From Oceanobacillus zhaokaii (GTDB lineage Bacteria > Bacillota > Bacilli > Bacillales > Amphibacillaceae), in the NCBI RefSeq assembly GCF_003352005.1, contig NZ_CP024848.1, positions 3,047,001 to 3,111,000 on the forward strand: DNA of 64,000 bases, given 5' to 3'. The number at the start of each line of letters is the position of its first letter. Within the stretch, counting starts at the first letter, position 1. This document shows positions 47,020 to 57,109 of the stretch, piece after piece. The notes below the pieces were generated by a model. The model was not told where the DNA came from. It made no database searches and worked only from the letters and a program-made list of their open reading frames with translations. A program made the position numbers and the translations under genes.

Positions 47020-48063
47020 TCAATACACGATCATCGCATGTCCACCAGCCTGCTCAAAAATATTAAACAAATGCTCTGCTTGATATGTGACATGTCCTTT
47101 CAAAGGGTCCATTGCAAACACGTTATCATCTTTAAATCCAGTTAACACAACGGTATGCGAATTTGTTGGAACATTAATCTTTTCGGTTGTCCCTTTAATA
47201 TACCAGGAATAATTAACTCGGGGCTCTTTCATATCAACCGTTGTCCACATTATCACCGGGATACCTTCAGAAAGTAACTGATAGATGTCTTGTTCAGAAC
47301 TTCCGTTAATATTTTTGACTGTATGACTCTCATCATTATTCACAGCGAAATAACGCTCTGCTGTATGAACAATTGGTTCTGCATAGCTAAAGAATCCTTG
47401 CTGTTCGCTTCTTGGATTACCTGCATAGGCCTGATGCGGGTCCGCACCGACGAGTTTATTATTTGACCGGGTAAATGCAATCTTAGGCATATATTTATCT
47501 GCTAATTCCAATTTATTTGTTTCATATCCATAATAGTCGAGAACTGCTGCAAGTGCTGTTACTTCACAACCATTTGGAAGTTCTGGAGTTTGTAAAATTG
47601 ATTCTACAGGAAGTTGAACCGATGTAACCTCAATATCTTTCTCCTCTGTTCGTTTATAGTCCTTTATAAAGCCTGGGACATTATTTTCAATCGTAATTCG
47701 ATTATTCTCGCTGCTTAACATTAACTCATGCTGATCCGTATTCAATTGATATGGCTCTAATACATTTGTTTGCTGCACATAGTAGTTTCGGGAGAGAGGC
47801 AATAAACTGGTCGTAGCGACACCATCAATCGATGTCTCGATTACCTCTATTACTTCATTCTTCTCTGCATCTATGATCTGAAATTTACTGTTTTTGATTG
47901 GATAGCCCCGTTGAGCATCAACACTAACAACGGTCAATACCCCGCTGTCCTGCTCTAAAAAGTCTGCAATCATCGCGTAAACCTTATCTCCCTGTGTACC
48001 TGCAATAAAAATCCCTAGGAAAAGCAGGAAAAAGAGAATGGTATTGCGGATAATCAGTTTCAC
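47020..48063 (-). CDS. C39-like cysteine peptidase family protein
   Basis: About 347 aa. An N-terminal hydrophobic segment (residues 8-25, NTILFFLLFLGIFIAG) gives a signal anchor; residues about 40-125 contain a small beta domain (PIKNSKFQIIDAEKNEVIEV). The C-terminal half is the peptidase_C39_2 type: PNGCEVTALAAVLDYYG with the candidate Cys, and NSHTVVLTGF with His, then FAMDPLKGHVTY with Asp. GTG at 48063 follows AAAGGAG; a longer frame to 48114 lacks a ribosome site. YvpB-like; substrate unknown. Confidence 0.8.
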   Translation of the reverse strand: MKLIIRNTILFFLLFLGIFIAGTQGDKVYAMIADFLEQDSGVLTVVSVDAQRGYPIKNSKFQIIDAEKNEVIEVIETSIDGVATTSLLPLSRNYYVQQTNVLEPYQLNTDQHELMLSSENNRITIENNVPGFIKDYKRTEEKDIEVTSVQLPVESILQTPELPNGCEVTALAAVLDYYGYETNKLELADKYMPKIAFTRSNNKLVGADPHQAYAGNPRSEQQGFFSYAEPIVHTAERYFAVNNDESHTVKNINGSSEQDIYQLLSEGIPVIMWTTVDMKEPRVNYSWYIKGTTEKINVPTNSHTVVLTGFKDDNVFAMDPLKGHVTYQAEHLFNIFEQAGGHAMIVY

Positions 48064-48146
48064 AATAAAATGCTCCTTTATTGCAATAAAGCAGACAAGC
48101 AGGCTCAGGTCCACTTATCTGCTTCATATAATTTTATCTTAAAACT

Positions 48147-50012
48147 TTACAATGTGACATTAACATCTTCATCGATGAAAAATCGCTTATACCAAATTAA
48201 GAAAACATATACAGTCCAAACATATCGCGCCCGGTTTGCCTTCCCAGTATAATGTTCATCAAGATACCCAACAATTGCTTCTGTATGGAAGAATTCTTTC
48301 GCATATTCTGCTTCAAAAACAGCTTTCACTTGCTTGTAATATTTCTCTTGTTTGATCCAGTCTCTAAATGGAACAGGGAAGCCGACTTTTGGTCGATTAG
48401 CCCAAGCGTCTGGCAATACTTCATTTGCAGCTTTTCGCAGCACATATTTTGTATCTTTGTCATTTACCTTTAGATGTGCAGGAATTTTCGCAGCCATTTC
48501 CATTACTTCTTTATCCAAAAATGGCACACGTAGCTCGATCGAATGCGCCGAGCTCATCTTATCTGCTTTTAGTAGTATATCTCCCGGCAACCAGTGCTTC
48601 ATATCGATATATTGTTTCTTCGTTACATCGTCTTTCCCTTTAACTTTCAGATAAGACTCACGAACGACTTCAATTGGTGATGGGCCTTGTTTATAACTAT
48701 TTTGTAAAACTTTTAATGCATCTTCTTCTTTGTATACTTTTGCCTCACCAATAAATTGTTCTTCAACCTTTAGACCGCCTTTTACTAAGAAGTTCGTGAT
48801 TCGATTCTCAGGCAAACCTTTACTGATGTTTGAGAATAGACGACGAATGAAGAATGGGATTTTTTCATACTTCTTCTCTGAGTTGGTCTTATCATACCAA
48901 GCATAACCACCGAATATTTCATCCGCACCTTCTCCAGATAAAAGCACGGTTGCATGCTTACTAGCTAACTCCGCTAAGAAATAAAGCGGTACGGAAGACA
49001 GATTTGATTGTGGCTCGTCCATATGATATTGAATCGTTGGAATCACATCAAAAAATTCATCTGCATCAATAATTTTCTTGTGGTTTTCAATGCCAAGTTG
49101 TTTTGACAGATCTTCCGCTAAATTCGTTTCATTGAACACACCTTCATAATCCTTAAACCCAACAGAGAACGTCTTATCAGGCTTTAATAATGCAGTGATA
49201 TAACTTGAATCGACACCACCGGATAAAAATGAGCCAACCTTCACATCACTGATTCGATGATAACTAACGGATTCCTCCATCGTTTCTTTGATTTTATCAA
49301 CATAATACTCAAGGGTATTTTCTTCTGCATCAAAGTTAATATCCCAATAAGAGTTAATCTCCATTTTCCCATTTTTATAAATCATATAATGGCCAGGTCT
49401 TAATTTATAAACCCCTTTGAAAAACGTCTCATCAAGTGCAGAATATTGGAAAGTTAAATATGGCTTAAGTGAATCCTTATTCAATTCCTTATTAAACGAA
49501 GGATGCTTCAAAAAGGTCTTTATTTCCGAACCAAAAATAAATGAATTATCCGTTGTATTCTCTGTATAATAAAGTGGCTTAATACCAAAGAAATCACGAG
49601 CAATAAAGAGGTGATCTGCTTTTTTATCCCAAATCGCAAAAGCGAACATCCCTCTTAGCTTTTGTAAAATATCAACCCCATACTCTTCATAACCATGGAT
49701 AATCACTTCTGTATCACTTTGGCTTTTGAAGGTATGTCCTTTTGCAATTAAATCATCCATTAATGCATGATAATTGTAAATTTCCCCGTTAAATATAAGT
49801 GCAATTGAGTCGTCTTCATTGTACATTGGCTGGCTTGCATCTGTTGTTAAATCTATAATTTGCAGACGTCTAAAACCAAGTGTCACTTTATCGTCTGAAA
49901 AATGCCCATCACTATCGGGGCCACGATGCCCTATTGTGTTCATCATATTCGCTATGACTTTATCATTATCTATCTTTAGCTTGCTATTAGTAAATCCAAC
50001 AATACCACACAT
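48147..50012 (-). CDS. asnB: glutamine-hydrolysing asparagine synthase
   Basis: A 621-aa class II glutamine amidotransferase making asparagine from aspartate, ATP and glutamine. The nucleophilic Cys2 follows the initiator Met (MCGIVGF), RLQIIDL and NGEIYNY complete the glutaminase site, and the synthetase domain has the PP-loop SFLSGGVDSSYITALL (near residue 260) and VLLSGEGADEIFGGY. ATG follows GAGGAGATTATGGA. Bacillus subtilis has three paralogues (asnB, asnH, asnO); which one this matches is not decided by the sequence. Confidence 0.93.
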   Translation of the reverse strand: MCGIVGFTNSKLKIDNDKVIANMMNTIGHRGPDSDGHFSDDKVTLGFRRLQIIDLTTDASQPMYNEDDSIALIFNGEIYNYHALMDDLIAKGHTFKSQSDTEVIIHGYEEYGVDILQKLRGMFAFAIWDKKADHLFIARDFFGIKPLYYTENTTDNSFIFGSEIKTFLKHPSFNKELNKDSLKPYLTFQYSALDETFFKGVYKLRPGHYMIYKNGKMEINSYWDINFDAEENTLEYYVDKIKETMEESVSYHRISDVKVGSFLSGGVDSSYITALLKPDKTFSVGFKDYEGVFNETNLAEDLSKQLGIENHKKIIDADEFFDVIPTIQYHMDEPQSNLSSVPLYFLAELASKHATVLLSGEGADEIFGGYAWYDKTNSEKKYEKIPFFIRRLFSNISKGLPENRITNFLVKGGLKVEEQFIGEAKVYKEEDALKVLQNSYKQGPSPIEVVRESYLKVKGKDDVTKKQYIDMKHWLPGDILLKADKMSSAHSIELRVPFLDKEVMEMAAKIPAHLKVNDKDTKYVLRKAANEVLPDAWANRPKVGFPVPFRDWIKQEKYYKQVKAVFEAEYAKEFFHTEAIVGYLDEHYTGKANRARYVWTVYVFLIWYKRFFIDEDVNVTL

Positions 50013-50082
50013 TCCATAATCTCCTCGTATATCAAATATAATATTATCATACTATATTTTGCCGGTTTATGTATAGTGCTAT

Positions 50083-50111
50083 TGTGCCTGTCACTCCCCG
50101 AATTTTGTCAG
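50083..50111 (+). repeat. REP-like repeat, near-consensus
   Basis: TGTGCCTGTCACTCCCCGAA followed by TTTTGTCA, between the asnB start and the subtilase terminator. Confidence 0.75.
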
Positions 50112-50122
50112 TTCGTTTATTA

Positions 50123-50168
50123 GAAAAGAACTCAGCAATCCGTATAAATCGGAAACTGAGTTCTTTTA
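50123..50168 (-). terminator. terminator after the subtilase
   Basis: AGAACTCAG and CTGAGTTCT outer arms plus CCGTATAAATCGG inner pairing; the minus strand ends in TTCTTTTCT. Confidence 0.82.
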
Positions 50169-50174
50169 AAGCAC

Positions 50175-53100
50175 TTATTTAATTAGCTTTTCCAGCTTGC
50201 TTGCTACATCCTTGCTTATGGCAATCTCTCCACCAAAGATGGAAATTTGGCTTGTGCCTTGTTTTGTAATATAGCTCGCAGTTGAACCAGGTACTGCATT
50301 GTGTACGAGAAGAATTGTACTATCATTCTTCGCTGCAAGTACAGCGCCAGTTAGGGCATCTGCATAGTTTTTCCCTGTTGCTACATACAAATGCTTGCTT
50401 GCTACTCCGAAATGTTCAGAGATCGCAATATTTGTGTCATAGCGGCTACGACCACTTAATCGAGTCGTTTTCGGAAGTTGTGCTTCAACCTTTTTCGAAA
50501 CAGCAATTTCTCCACCAACTACAATTGTTTGCTTCGCACCAAGCTGTTTAATTTTGTTCTTTGTTGCATCTGGAAGTTTATTAGATTGTGTTAATAGAAT
50601 TGGTAAACCTTCCTTTGCAGCATGTGAGGCAACAGATAATGCATCTGGGAAGTCCGTTCCATTTGCTACTACAACTTTTCCAGTGCCCTTAGGTGCAACT
50701 TCAGCAGCGATTACTGCGGCTGTATCATATCTGGAATGTCCAGAAATACGTCGTACTTTAAGTCCGGATTTTTCAAGTTTGTCTGAAACAGCTTTACTTA
50801 CAGCTACTTCTCCACCTAGTATCACGACATTTTTTGCACCGAGTCGATTAATTTCTTTCATTGTATTATCCCATAGTTTATTACCAGGCGTCATTAGGAT
50901 TGGTGCATCTAATTTATGCGCTAGCGGCACGCCTGCCAATGCATCTGCAAAATTATCCCCACGCGATAGGATAACCGTGTTCGCTCTGCTCCAACCTTTT
51001 TTACTGATTTCGATTGCTGTATCGTACCGTGAATAACCTGAAATACGATCCATTTTTTCTGAGACAATATTTAATTTCCCAGCTGTTTCCTGCGCAGTAA
51101 TATTTCCAGCTTTATCGGTTATGTTCACTTGGATACTAACATTATCCAAATTAAGTTTCGCTGGAACTGTCCAAGTACCTTTATAATTACCAGGTGTCAC
51201 TTCTTCCATCGTAATTTTAGGTGCATCTTTCGGAAGCTTCACTTCAAAGCTTGCTTTTCCACCTTTTTTATTACTCTCAAACGAGACTTCGACTTTATCT
51301 CCTGGGAAAACAGTTTGATTCTTCGATGGTTCTAATTTTCCAATAGTAGGAGCAGTCTGATCCGAAATTACGCTAATCGTTTCGGATTGCTTGTTCCCTA
51401 ATTTATCTGCTGCTATAACCTTGATTTCATTTTTTCCAGACTTAAGTTCAATCTGTTTATTATACTTGTTCTTTGTTATAGTTGCCTTTGCTCCGTTTAC
51501 TTCTACAAAATCTAAATGTTTATCGGCAACTGTCCCCTCTACTGTAACTGTTCCTTGACTCGTTTCAATTCCATTTTTGGGACTGTCGATTGTTAATGTT
51601 GGTGCCTGTGAATCAAGCGTTACGTTAACTGGGGTCGATTCAATACCTTCTTCACCATTTATCGTTGACACCGCAATTAATTCATTTCCACCTTCTGTTA
51701 ATTCTGTTGAAATAGCAAAGGTGCCATTGTCGCTAACTTTAATGGTTTCAACCAGCTCACCATTATTTAATAATTGGACTGATGTTTTAGGTGATGCTGT
51801 ACCCTCAACATTTACTGCCGATTTATTCGTTAAAAGTCCTGCTTGAGGTGATGTTATGACTGGTGCGTCAACTTCATGTGCGACACGAGCACGAATCATA
51901 ATGTTTCCATCTTCTGCAGGTGATGATTCAAATTCACCTGAATGATACGAATAATTCCGTCCGCTAAATTGGCTAGTTCCATCAAATGCCAGTCCAGGTG
52001 AAAGGTAATCTACGTTTGATTGTATATAAACCATATAAAAGTCGCCTTCGACTTGAATATTATAATCTCGTAAATTAACAACTGTCCATTTGTTCAAATC
52101 TCTAATTGCTTCCGCTTCTATCGGACCAGCAAGTTTTTCTCCAGGCATCCCATTTGGACCAGAAGCATCCCAAACTTCTACTTGAAAAGCTGTGCCCCCT
52201 GGGAATGGCCAATTACTATTATAGAATTTAAATACCCCATCTGTAACAATTCCCGAATCTCTTCCCTCAGGCAGGGACATTTTTACTGCCCAACCATTAT
52301 CAGGGTAATAATATGCAGATGCATCTTCTGCTGTTCCGTCATCATAATAAATTTCTCCACTTGGAATGGTGTAGAACGGCTTCAATGTAATATTTTGGCT
52401 CAAATCTTTAGTAAGTGTTACTGCTATTTCTTGTCCATGATAACCTTCAGCCATCACTTTTAATGTATACGATCCTACATAAGCTGTGAGTGAATAATTA
52501 CCATTTCTGTCCGATACTATTGGTGCAATATTCGCATCCTCTAAAAATATTAGAGTTGCTCCCTCGATAGCTTCACCTGTCCGCTGATCCGTTACCTTTC
52601 CAGATAACGTTGCTTTCGGATTTTCTACCAAAGTAAAATCAGCTTTCACAGTTCCTGTCTCACCAATTGCTACGGATTTTTCTTGTGCATTGAATCCATA
52701 TGCTTCAGCTAGTACCGTATAAGTCCCAGAATTATGTGGCAATGTGTAGCTTCCTGTATCTGGGTTGGTCATGACAGAACGTCCCGTTTCAAGCACACTT
52801 ACTTCTGCACTTATTGGCGAACCTTCTTTTGTGGTGACTTGTCCTTCAATTTTCCCTTCTTCACCTATTACCGATGCTACTGCTGCTTTTGCATCAACTA
52901 ATCCATATCCGAAACCATTATTAGGAGTTTGACTATATTGCCAATTGGTTAATGGAATGGCTGTCTCGATAAGTGTCTGCTCTACTTCATCAACGGTTAA
53001 GCTCGAATCTGCAGATAAAAGAAGTGCGATGACACCAGATACTGCTGGTCCAGCCATTGAAGTTCCACTCTTTCCTCCATATCCCCCACCAGGCATCGCG

Positions 53101-54374
53101 GATCTAATATTCTGACCAGGAGCAGAAATATCTGGCTTCACCTCACCAGGGTACGGAGAAGGTCCTCTTGATGAAAAGACAGCTAAATCATCATAAAAAT
53201 CGGTTGCACCTGTTGCAAATGATTCTGGATAATTACCAGGTACGCCAATTGTTCCAGCCCCGCTTCCGTCATTTCCAGCTGAGAATTCTGGGAATATACC
53301 TGCTGCTCTCCAGTTAATGACCATTTCACGGAACCATTCATTAATTCCTGGTCCGCCACCCCATGAATTATTAACTATATCTGGAGCCTTGTCCGGATCT
53401 CCGCCTGGAGCTAATGTCCACTGAGCTCCTCGTAATATATCTGTGCTCCATCCCTTACCATCAGCACCTAAAATCTTTACGCCAATCCACTGGGCGCCGG
53501 GGGCAACACCAATTTGATTTTCCCCATTCGGCTCACCACCAACGATTGTCCCTGCCACGTGTGTTCCATGACTATTATCGTCATATGGCGTGGTCTTTCC
53601 AGCATATGCATCAAACCAGCTATATGTATGTTCAACTTGTTTTGTATTTGGATTGTAACCACGATATTTTTCTTTTAATGCTGGATGATTCCAATCGACA
53701 CCAGAATCGATAACCGCTACCACAACACCTGAACCATCAATGCCCCTTTCCCAAACATCGGGTGCACCAACGCGCTCAACATTCCACTCCACATCTTCAA
53801 TCGTTGATTGAGGTATAGCTTCTCCTTTCTCAACCTTAGTATTTAGCTGAATCTGTTCATTTGGTATAATCTTTTCTACTTCAGGAAAAGTCGCTAGTTT
53901 TTCTGCTACCTCTTTCGTAGCTGTAACAGCCATTCCATTTACAATATGAAATGATTCGACGTCTTTTGCATTTCCTTTTTCAACCTCTTGCTCAAGATAT
54001 TGCTTCACATTCCCTTGTGATTGCTGTGCAGTTGCTTTTAACTCTGATATAACAGCAGAGCGCTGTGCATACTCTTGCTTATAACTAGAAAGTTTTGTTT
54101 TTTCTGCCTTTGCTTTTGCATCTTTTGCAACCTGTATGGAATCCGATTTCTCTTTAAACTTTATTAAAAAAGTTACACTATCTTTAGCATCAAATGCTTT
54201 CGATAGACTAGCACTTACCTTTTCCTCTGCTACTTCTTCCGAATCTTTCACTGAAGAATAAGCTCTCTCATTCGACTGCGCACTTGCAAGTCCAGGTGAA
54301 AGCATTGAAAAAATCATAAGAAACGATAGGAAAATTCCAAAAACCTGGTTTGTCAATCGTCTATTTTTCTGCAA
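50175..54374 (-). CDS. cell-wall-bound subtilisin-like serine protease
   Basis: A 1399-aa secreted S8 protease, bacillopeptidase F-like. Order: signal peptide to about residue 31 (ASA), inhibitor I9-type prodomain about 63-175, S8 catalytic domain about 210-500 with Asp223 (VIDSGVD), His269 (NSHGTHVAG), Asn368 and Ser439 (GTSMAGPAVSG). Then two carboxypeptidase-regulatory-like domains (about 505-660), an MAM/CUB-like beta region, Ig-like repeats (about 845-1110), and three C-terminal cell-wall-binding type 2 repeats (SGYSRYDTAIEIS, SGHSRYDTAAVIA, SGRSRYDTNIAIS). TTG start behind GGGGGAATAGAA. Confidence 0.93.
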   Translation of the reverse strand: MQKNRRLTNQVFGIFLSFLMIFSMLSPGLASAQSNERAYSSVKDSEEVAEEKVSASLSKAFDAKDSVTFLIKFKEKSDSIQVAKDAKAKAEKTKLSSYKQEYAQRSAVISELKATAQQSQGNVKQYLEQEVEKGNAKDVESFHIVNGMAVTATKEVAEKLATFPEVEKIIPNEQIQLNTKVEKGEAIPQSTIEDVEWNVERVGAPDVWERGIDGSGVVVAVIDSGVDWNHPALKEKYRGYNPNTKQVEHTYSWFDAYAGKTTPYDDNSHGTHVAGTIVGGEPNGENQIGVAPGAQWIGVKILGADGKGWSTDILRGAQWTLAPGGDPDKAPDIVNNSWGGGPGINEWFREMVINWRAAGIFPEFSAGNDGSGAGTIGVPGNYPESFATGATDFYDDLAVFSSRGPSPYPGEVKPDISAPGQNIRSAMPGGGYGGKSGTSMAGPAVSGVIALLLSADSSLTVDEVEQTLIETAIPLTNWQYSQTPNNGFGYGLVDAKAAVASVIGEEGKIEGQVTTKEGSPISAEVSVLETGRSVMTNPDTGSYTLPHNSGTYTVLAEAYGFNAQEKSVAIGETGTVKADFTLVENPKATLSGKVTDQRTGEAIEGATLIFLEDANIAPIVSDRNGNYSLTAYVGSYTLKVMAEGYHGQEIAVTLTKDLSQNITLKPFYTIPSGEIYYDDGTAEDASAYYYPDNGWAVKMSLPEGRDSGIVTDGVFKFYNSNWPFPGGTAFQVEVWDASGPNGMPGEKLAGPIEAEAIRDLNKWTVVNLRDYNIQVEGDFYMVYIQSNVDYLSPGLAFDGTSQFSGRNYSYHSGEFESSPAEDGNIMIRARVAHEVDAPVITSPQAGLLTNKSAVNVEGTASPKTSVQLLNNGELVETIKVSDNGTFAISTELTEGGNELIAVSTINGEEGIESTPVNVTLDSQAPTLTIDSPKNGIETSQGTVTVEGTVADKHLDFVEVNGAKATITKNKYNKQIELKSGKNEIKVIAADKLGNKQSETISVISDQTAPTIGKLEPSKNQTVFPGDKVEVSFESNKKGGKASFEVKLPKDAPKITMEEVTPGNYKGTWTVPAKLNLDNVSIQVNITDKAGNITAQETAGKLNIVSEKMDRISGYSRYDTAIEISKKGWSRANTVILSRGDNFADALAGVPLAHKLDAPILMTPGNKLWDNTMKEINRLGAKNVVILGGEVAVSKAVSDKLEKSGLKVRRISGHSRYDTAAVIAAEVAPKGTGKVVVANGTDFPDALSVASHAAKEGLPILLTQSNKLPDATKNKIKQLGAKQTIVVGGEIAVSKKVEAQLPKTTRLSGRSRYDTNIAISEHFGVASKHLYVATGKNYADALTGAVLAAKNDSTILLVHNAVPGSTASYITKQGTSQISIFGGEIAISKDVASKLEKLIK

Positions 54375-54729
54375 TTCTATTCCCCCTAAATTAATTTACT
54401 TAATCCAATCTAATTCTATGTATCTAGCTTGTGAATTACTTTGAATAAATTTTCACATACAAAATTGGCCATTTTTCTAATGACCAGGACAATGTGTTGC
54501 ACTATTTGTTTTGGTTAATACACTCACTTTCTTTTTATTTCTTCAAATCATAGTCTATCAATCTTGCAATATATAAAAATGATTTTTCAGATTGTTATAT
54601 TAGATAAATTATAAGTAAATAGTACCATAAATCGACATATGAGGAAAGACCTATTAGATTGGATAGCAAAAAAGTAAGGGAGATTGGAGTGAAGCTATAG
54701 ATAAATCCTGAAGTGCAAAATGCAAAAAC
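54375..54729. other. intergenic region upstream of the subtilase
   Basis: A/T-rich stretch of the 425-bp gap 54375-54799 with no open gene and no recognised RNA. It should hold the protease promoter; I could not fix its -35/-10 boxes with confidence. Confidence 0.4.
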
Positions 54730-54784
54730 TTGTTTAATGATGAATGCTTTGATATGGCTTCCAAGCATTCATCATCATAACTTG
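54730..54784 (-). terminator. terminator after the NCS2 permease
   Basis: ATGATGAATGCTT and AAGCATTCATCAT are exact 13-bp arms, followed on the minus strand by AAACAAGTTTTT. Confidence 0.85.
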
Positions 54785-54799
54785 TGCTCTTTCTCTGCC

Positions 54800-56107
54800 T
54801 TACTCCCCATACCGATCCCAGTCCACAATACTCTCCAAAACAATCGCTAACAAAATACCCATCAGTAGTCCATTGCTGACCAAAGGCCGAATGATGCTCG
54901 GCAGCGTTGTAAAATAACTCGCAGGCATTGTCATGATAATAATCCCAACAAATAGTGGAACCGCTGAACGGTATACATTCACTGTGTTAAACTTGACCTG
55001 CTTAAAGAAATCCAACGAGGAATGGAATAATAAAACATAAGATACGAATAGTACCGCACTCCCCACACTAAGTGGTAAAGTTGAGAAAAACCCACCAACT
55101 GGGGGGATTAGTCCCATCAATACGAAGAGAAATCCACCAAGTACAAACGGGAGTCTTCTAATATCACCTGTTTGCTTAAGGAATCCGATTGAAGAAACAT
55201 ATGGAGAGTATGGGACAAGTCCAAGAAAACCGGAAATTGCGGAAACAGCACCTGTTATTGTAAATGATGCCCGATACTGTATGTTTGTCGTCTCATTTCT
55301 ATATATATTGTTTGTCCCTTTAAGCGCCCCGAATGTATTGGCAATATTTAATAATCCAGTTAGAACAATCGTGATGATAATCCCAATGTCCACTTTCGGA
55401 TTTCCAAATGGGAATAGTGTCACACTTACTTGCAATCCAGCGATCCCCGCTGCAGATGTTTCCGAATCGAATAATATTATGTACAATATCCAACCAGCGA
55501 TAATACCAATTAATAAACTATATCGCCGAATACTAAGTTTTGCTTTGATATTTATAAAAATGACAATAGTGACAATTATTATCGAAAGTAAGGCTATAGG
55601 CAGCTGAATACTTCCCGATTCCGCTGCATTACCAAATGGAATTCCAAGCATCCCTTTCATAAAAATCCCCACGAGCTGTGCCCCTAGTAAAAACATGAAT
55701 ACACCCATTACCGCAGAATTAAATAGCTTAGCAAGATATGTTCCAAGACCTGATAGCCCGATAATCACAGTAATTATTCCTGAAATGATAACCCCGACAC
55801 TAATGCTTCCACCTAACACGTCTAGTGGCATCCCCTGTGCAGATGCCGTCGTTACTAGTGTCAGAATAACGCCCCACCAGAGTCCAGACTGCCCCTCCAT
55901 TACTGCTCGGCCGTGCCCGACTAGTGCTTGAAGCATACATGCAATTCCAGTAACGATAAACGATAGCTGTAATAGTGAAACAATGCTTTCCTGTGGTAGC
56001 TCAAATGCTTCACCTACTGTAATCGGGATGACGACAATATTTGTAAAAATAAAGAATAACCATTGTATACCTGATAACCAATTATTTGCCTTCATTAATT
56101 CCTTCAA
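54800..56107 (-). CDS. NCS2 family nucleobase permease
   Basis: A 435-aa polytopic protein with twelve or more hydrophobic helices. The NCS2 family core is seen in GQSGLWWGVILTLVTTASAQG, LGAQLVGIFMKG, NTFGALKGTNNIYRN and FLGLVPYSPYVSSIGF. It would bring in uracil, xanthine or another purine by proton symport. TTG at 56107 follows GGTGG; ATG at 56095 is possible. No purine riboswitch is seen upstream; the two-hairpin repeat lies there instead. Confidence 0.85.
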   Translation of the reverse strand: MKELMKANNWLSGIQWLFFIFTNIVVIPITVGEAFELPQESIVSLLQLSFIVTGIACMLQALVGHGRAVMEGQSGLWWGVILTLVTTASAQGMPLDVLGGSISVGVIISGIITVIIGLSGLGTYLAKLFNSAVMGVFMFLLGAQLVGIFMKGMLGIPFGNAAESGSIQLPIALLSIIIVTIVIFINIKAKLSIRRYSLLIGIIAGWILYIILFDSETSAAGIAGLQVSVTLFPFGNPKVDIGIIITIVLTGLLNIANTFGALKGTNNIYRNETTNIQYRASFTITGAVSAISGFLGLVPYSPYVSSIGFLKQTGDIRRLPFVLGGFLFVLMGLIPPVGGFFSTLPLSVGSAVLFVSYVLLFHSSLDFFKQVKFNTVNVYRSAVPLFVGIIIMTMPASYFTTLPSIIRPLVSNGLLMGILLAIVLESIVDWDRYGE

Positions 56108-56128
56108 TATTCCACCATCCTTTTAGAA

Positions 56129-56225
56129 AACCAAGGCAAACGCCTATTCCTTTGGGCGAATGTCTTAGTTGCACTTATGTAGAAAGAAAAACGAATATAC
56201 TTCCTTTACTACCAACTAAAACGTA
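56129..56225 (-). repeat. two-hairpin repeat
   Basis: Minus strand: GGTAGTAAAGGAAG with TTTCTTTCTAC-like first hairpin; second hairpin CTAAG with CTTGG outer and CGCC with GGCG inner around CAAAGGAATA, ending in TTTT. Between the NCS2 and HAD genes. Confidence 0.7.
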
Positions 56226-56251
56226 CATATGTAATTTCTAAAGAAGTACGC

Positions 56252-57109
56252 CTATTTCTTCAGTACAAACTCTCGAAGCCCATATGCGACCCCATCTTCC
56301 TCACAACTTTTTGTAACATGTGTCGCTTGCTTCTTCACGATTTCTTCCGCATTTCCCATAGCAATGCTCATTCCAGCAACCTCGAACATCGATAAATCAT
56401 TTAGATTATCACCGATTGCCACTGTATCTTCTAAATCTACATCAAAGTAGTTGGCGATAAATGTCAATGCATTCCCTTTACTTGCGTCTAGATTGCCGAT
56501 TTCTAACTTCTGAACCCCAGAAGTTGTTAGCGAGATATCCTTCCGACTTGTTAAACGATCTTTCAGTTTTGAGAGGCCTTGCTGATTAAATGATAGGACG
56601 AAAATTTTATATACCTCTAATGGCTCATAATCGACATCATGATAATTCAGCACATAGGTAAGTCCATTTTGTTTAAATTGAATGTCGATAATTTTATTCG
56701 CAACTACAGCTGCAAAATCAGCATCTCCGTTCTGAAGTTGTTGTACTTCCTGCTCAAGAATATTCCTTCCTGCCTCCTCCACATATACCCCTTGGTTCGT
56801 ATAAATTTCGAAATATAACCCATTTTCTTCAACGATTTCTATTAATTCCTTAATAAGCTCCGGTTCTAAATAAAGGTTTTGCAGTATTTCTTCATTATGA
56901 AATACAATTGCCCCGTTGCCTGTAATAATTGGACATTCCAATTCTGCATCAAGAAGAATTTGCTTCGTGTCATGAAGCGAACGTCCCGAAGAAATAATTA
57001 CGATATTTCCAGCTTGCTGTACGTCACGAACTGCCTTTGTGTTTTCTTCAGTAATCGAACCATCCTCTGCCAGCAACGTTCCGTCTAAATCGATTGCAAT
57101 TAGATTCAT
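56252..57109 (-). CDS. Cof-type HAD-IIB phosphatase
   Basis: A 285-aa haloacid-dehalogenase superfamily hydrolase. Motif I is IDLDGTLLAEDG (residues 5-16, Asp nucleophile), motif II ISSGRS near 55-60, motif III a lysine near residue 215 (LDASKGNAL), and motif IV IGDNLNDLSMFEVAG. The IIB cap domain lies between motifs II and III. Cof-type enzymes dephosphorylate sugar phosphates, nucleotides or pyridoxal phosphate; substrate unknown. Confidence 0.9.
   Translation of the reverse strand: MNLIAIDLDGTLLAEDGSITEENTKAVRDVQQAGNIVIISSGRSLHDTKQILLDAELECPIITGNGAIVFHNEEILQNLYLEPELIKELIEIVEENGLYFEIYTNQGVYVEEAGRNILEQEVQQLQNGDADFAAVVANKIIDIQFKQNGLTYVLNYHDVDYEPLEVYKIFVLSFNQQGLSKLKDRLTSRKDISLTTSGVQKLEIGNLDASKGNALTFIANYFDVDLEDTVAIGDNLNDLSMFEVAGMSIAMGNAEEIVKKQATHVTKSCEEDGVAYGLREFVLKK

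Noticed and set aside
50554..51036. 160-codon open frame on the plus strand opposite the subtilase
   Set aside because: It lies wholly inside a well-supported gene with CWB2 motifs on the other strand and shows no domain or ribosome site of its own.
56108..56251. Purine riboswitch before the NCS2 permease
   Set aside because: The conserved purine-riboswitch loops are absent; the space is taken by the two-hairpin repeat.
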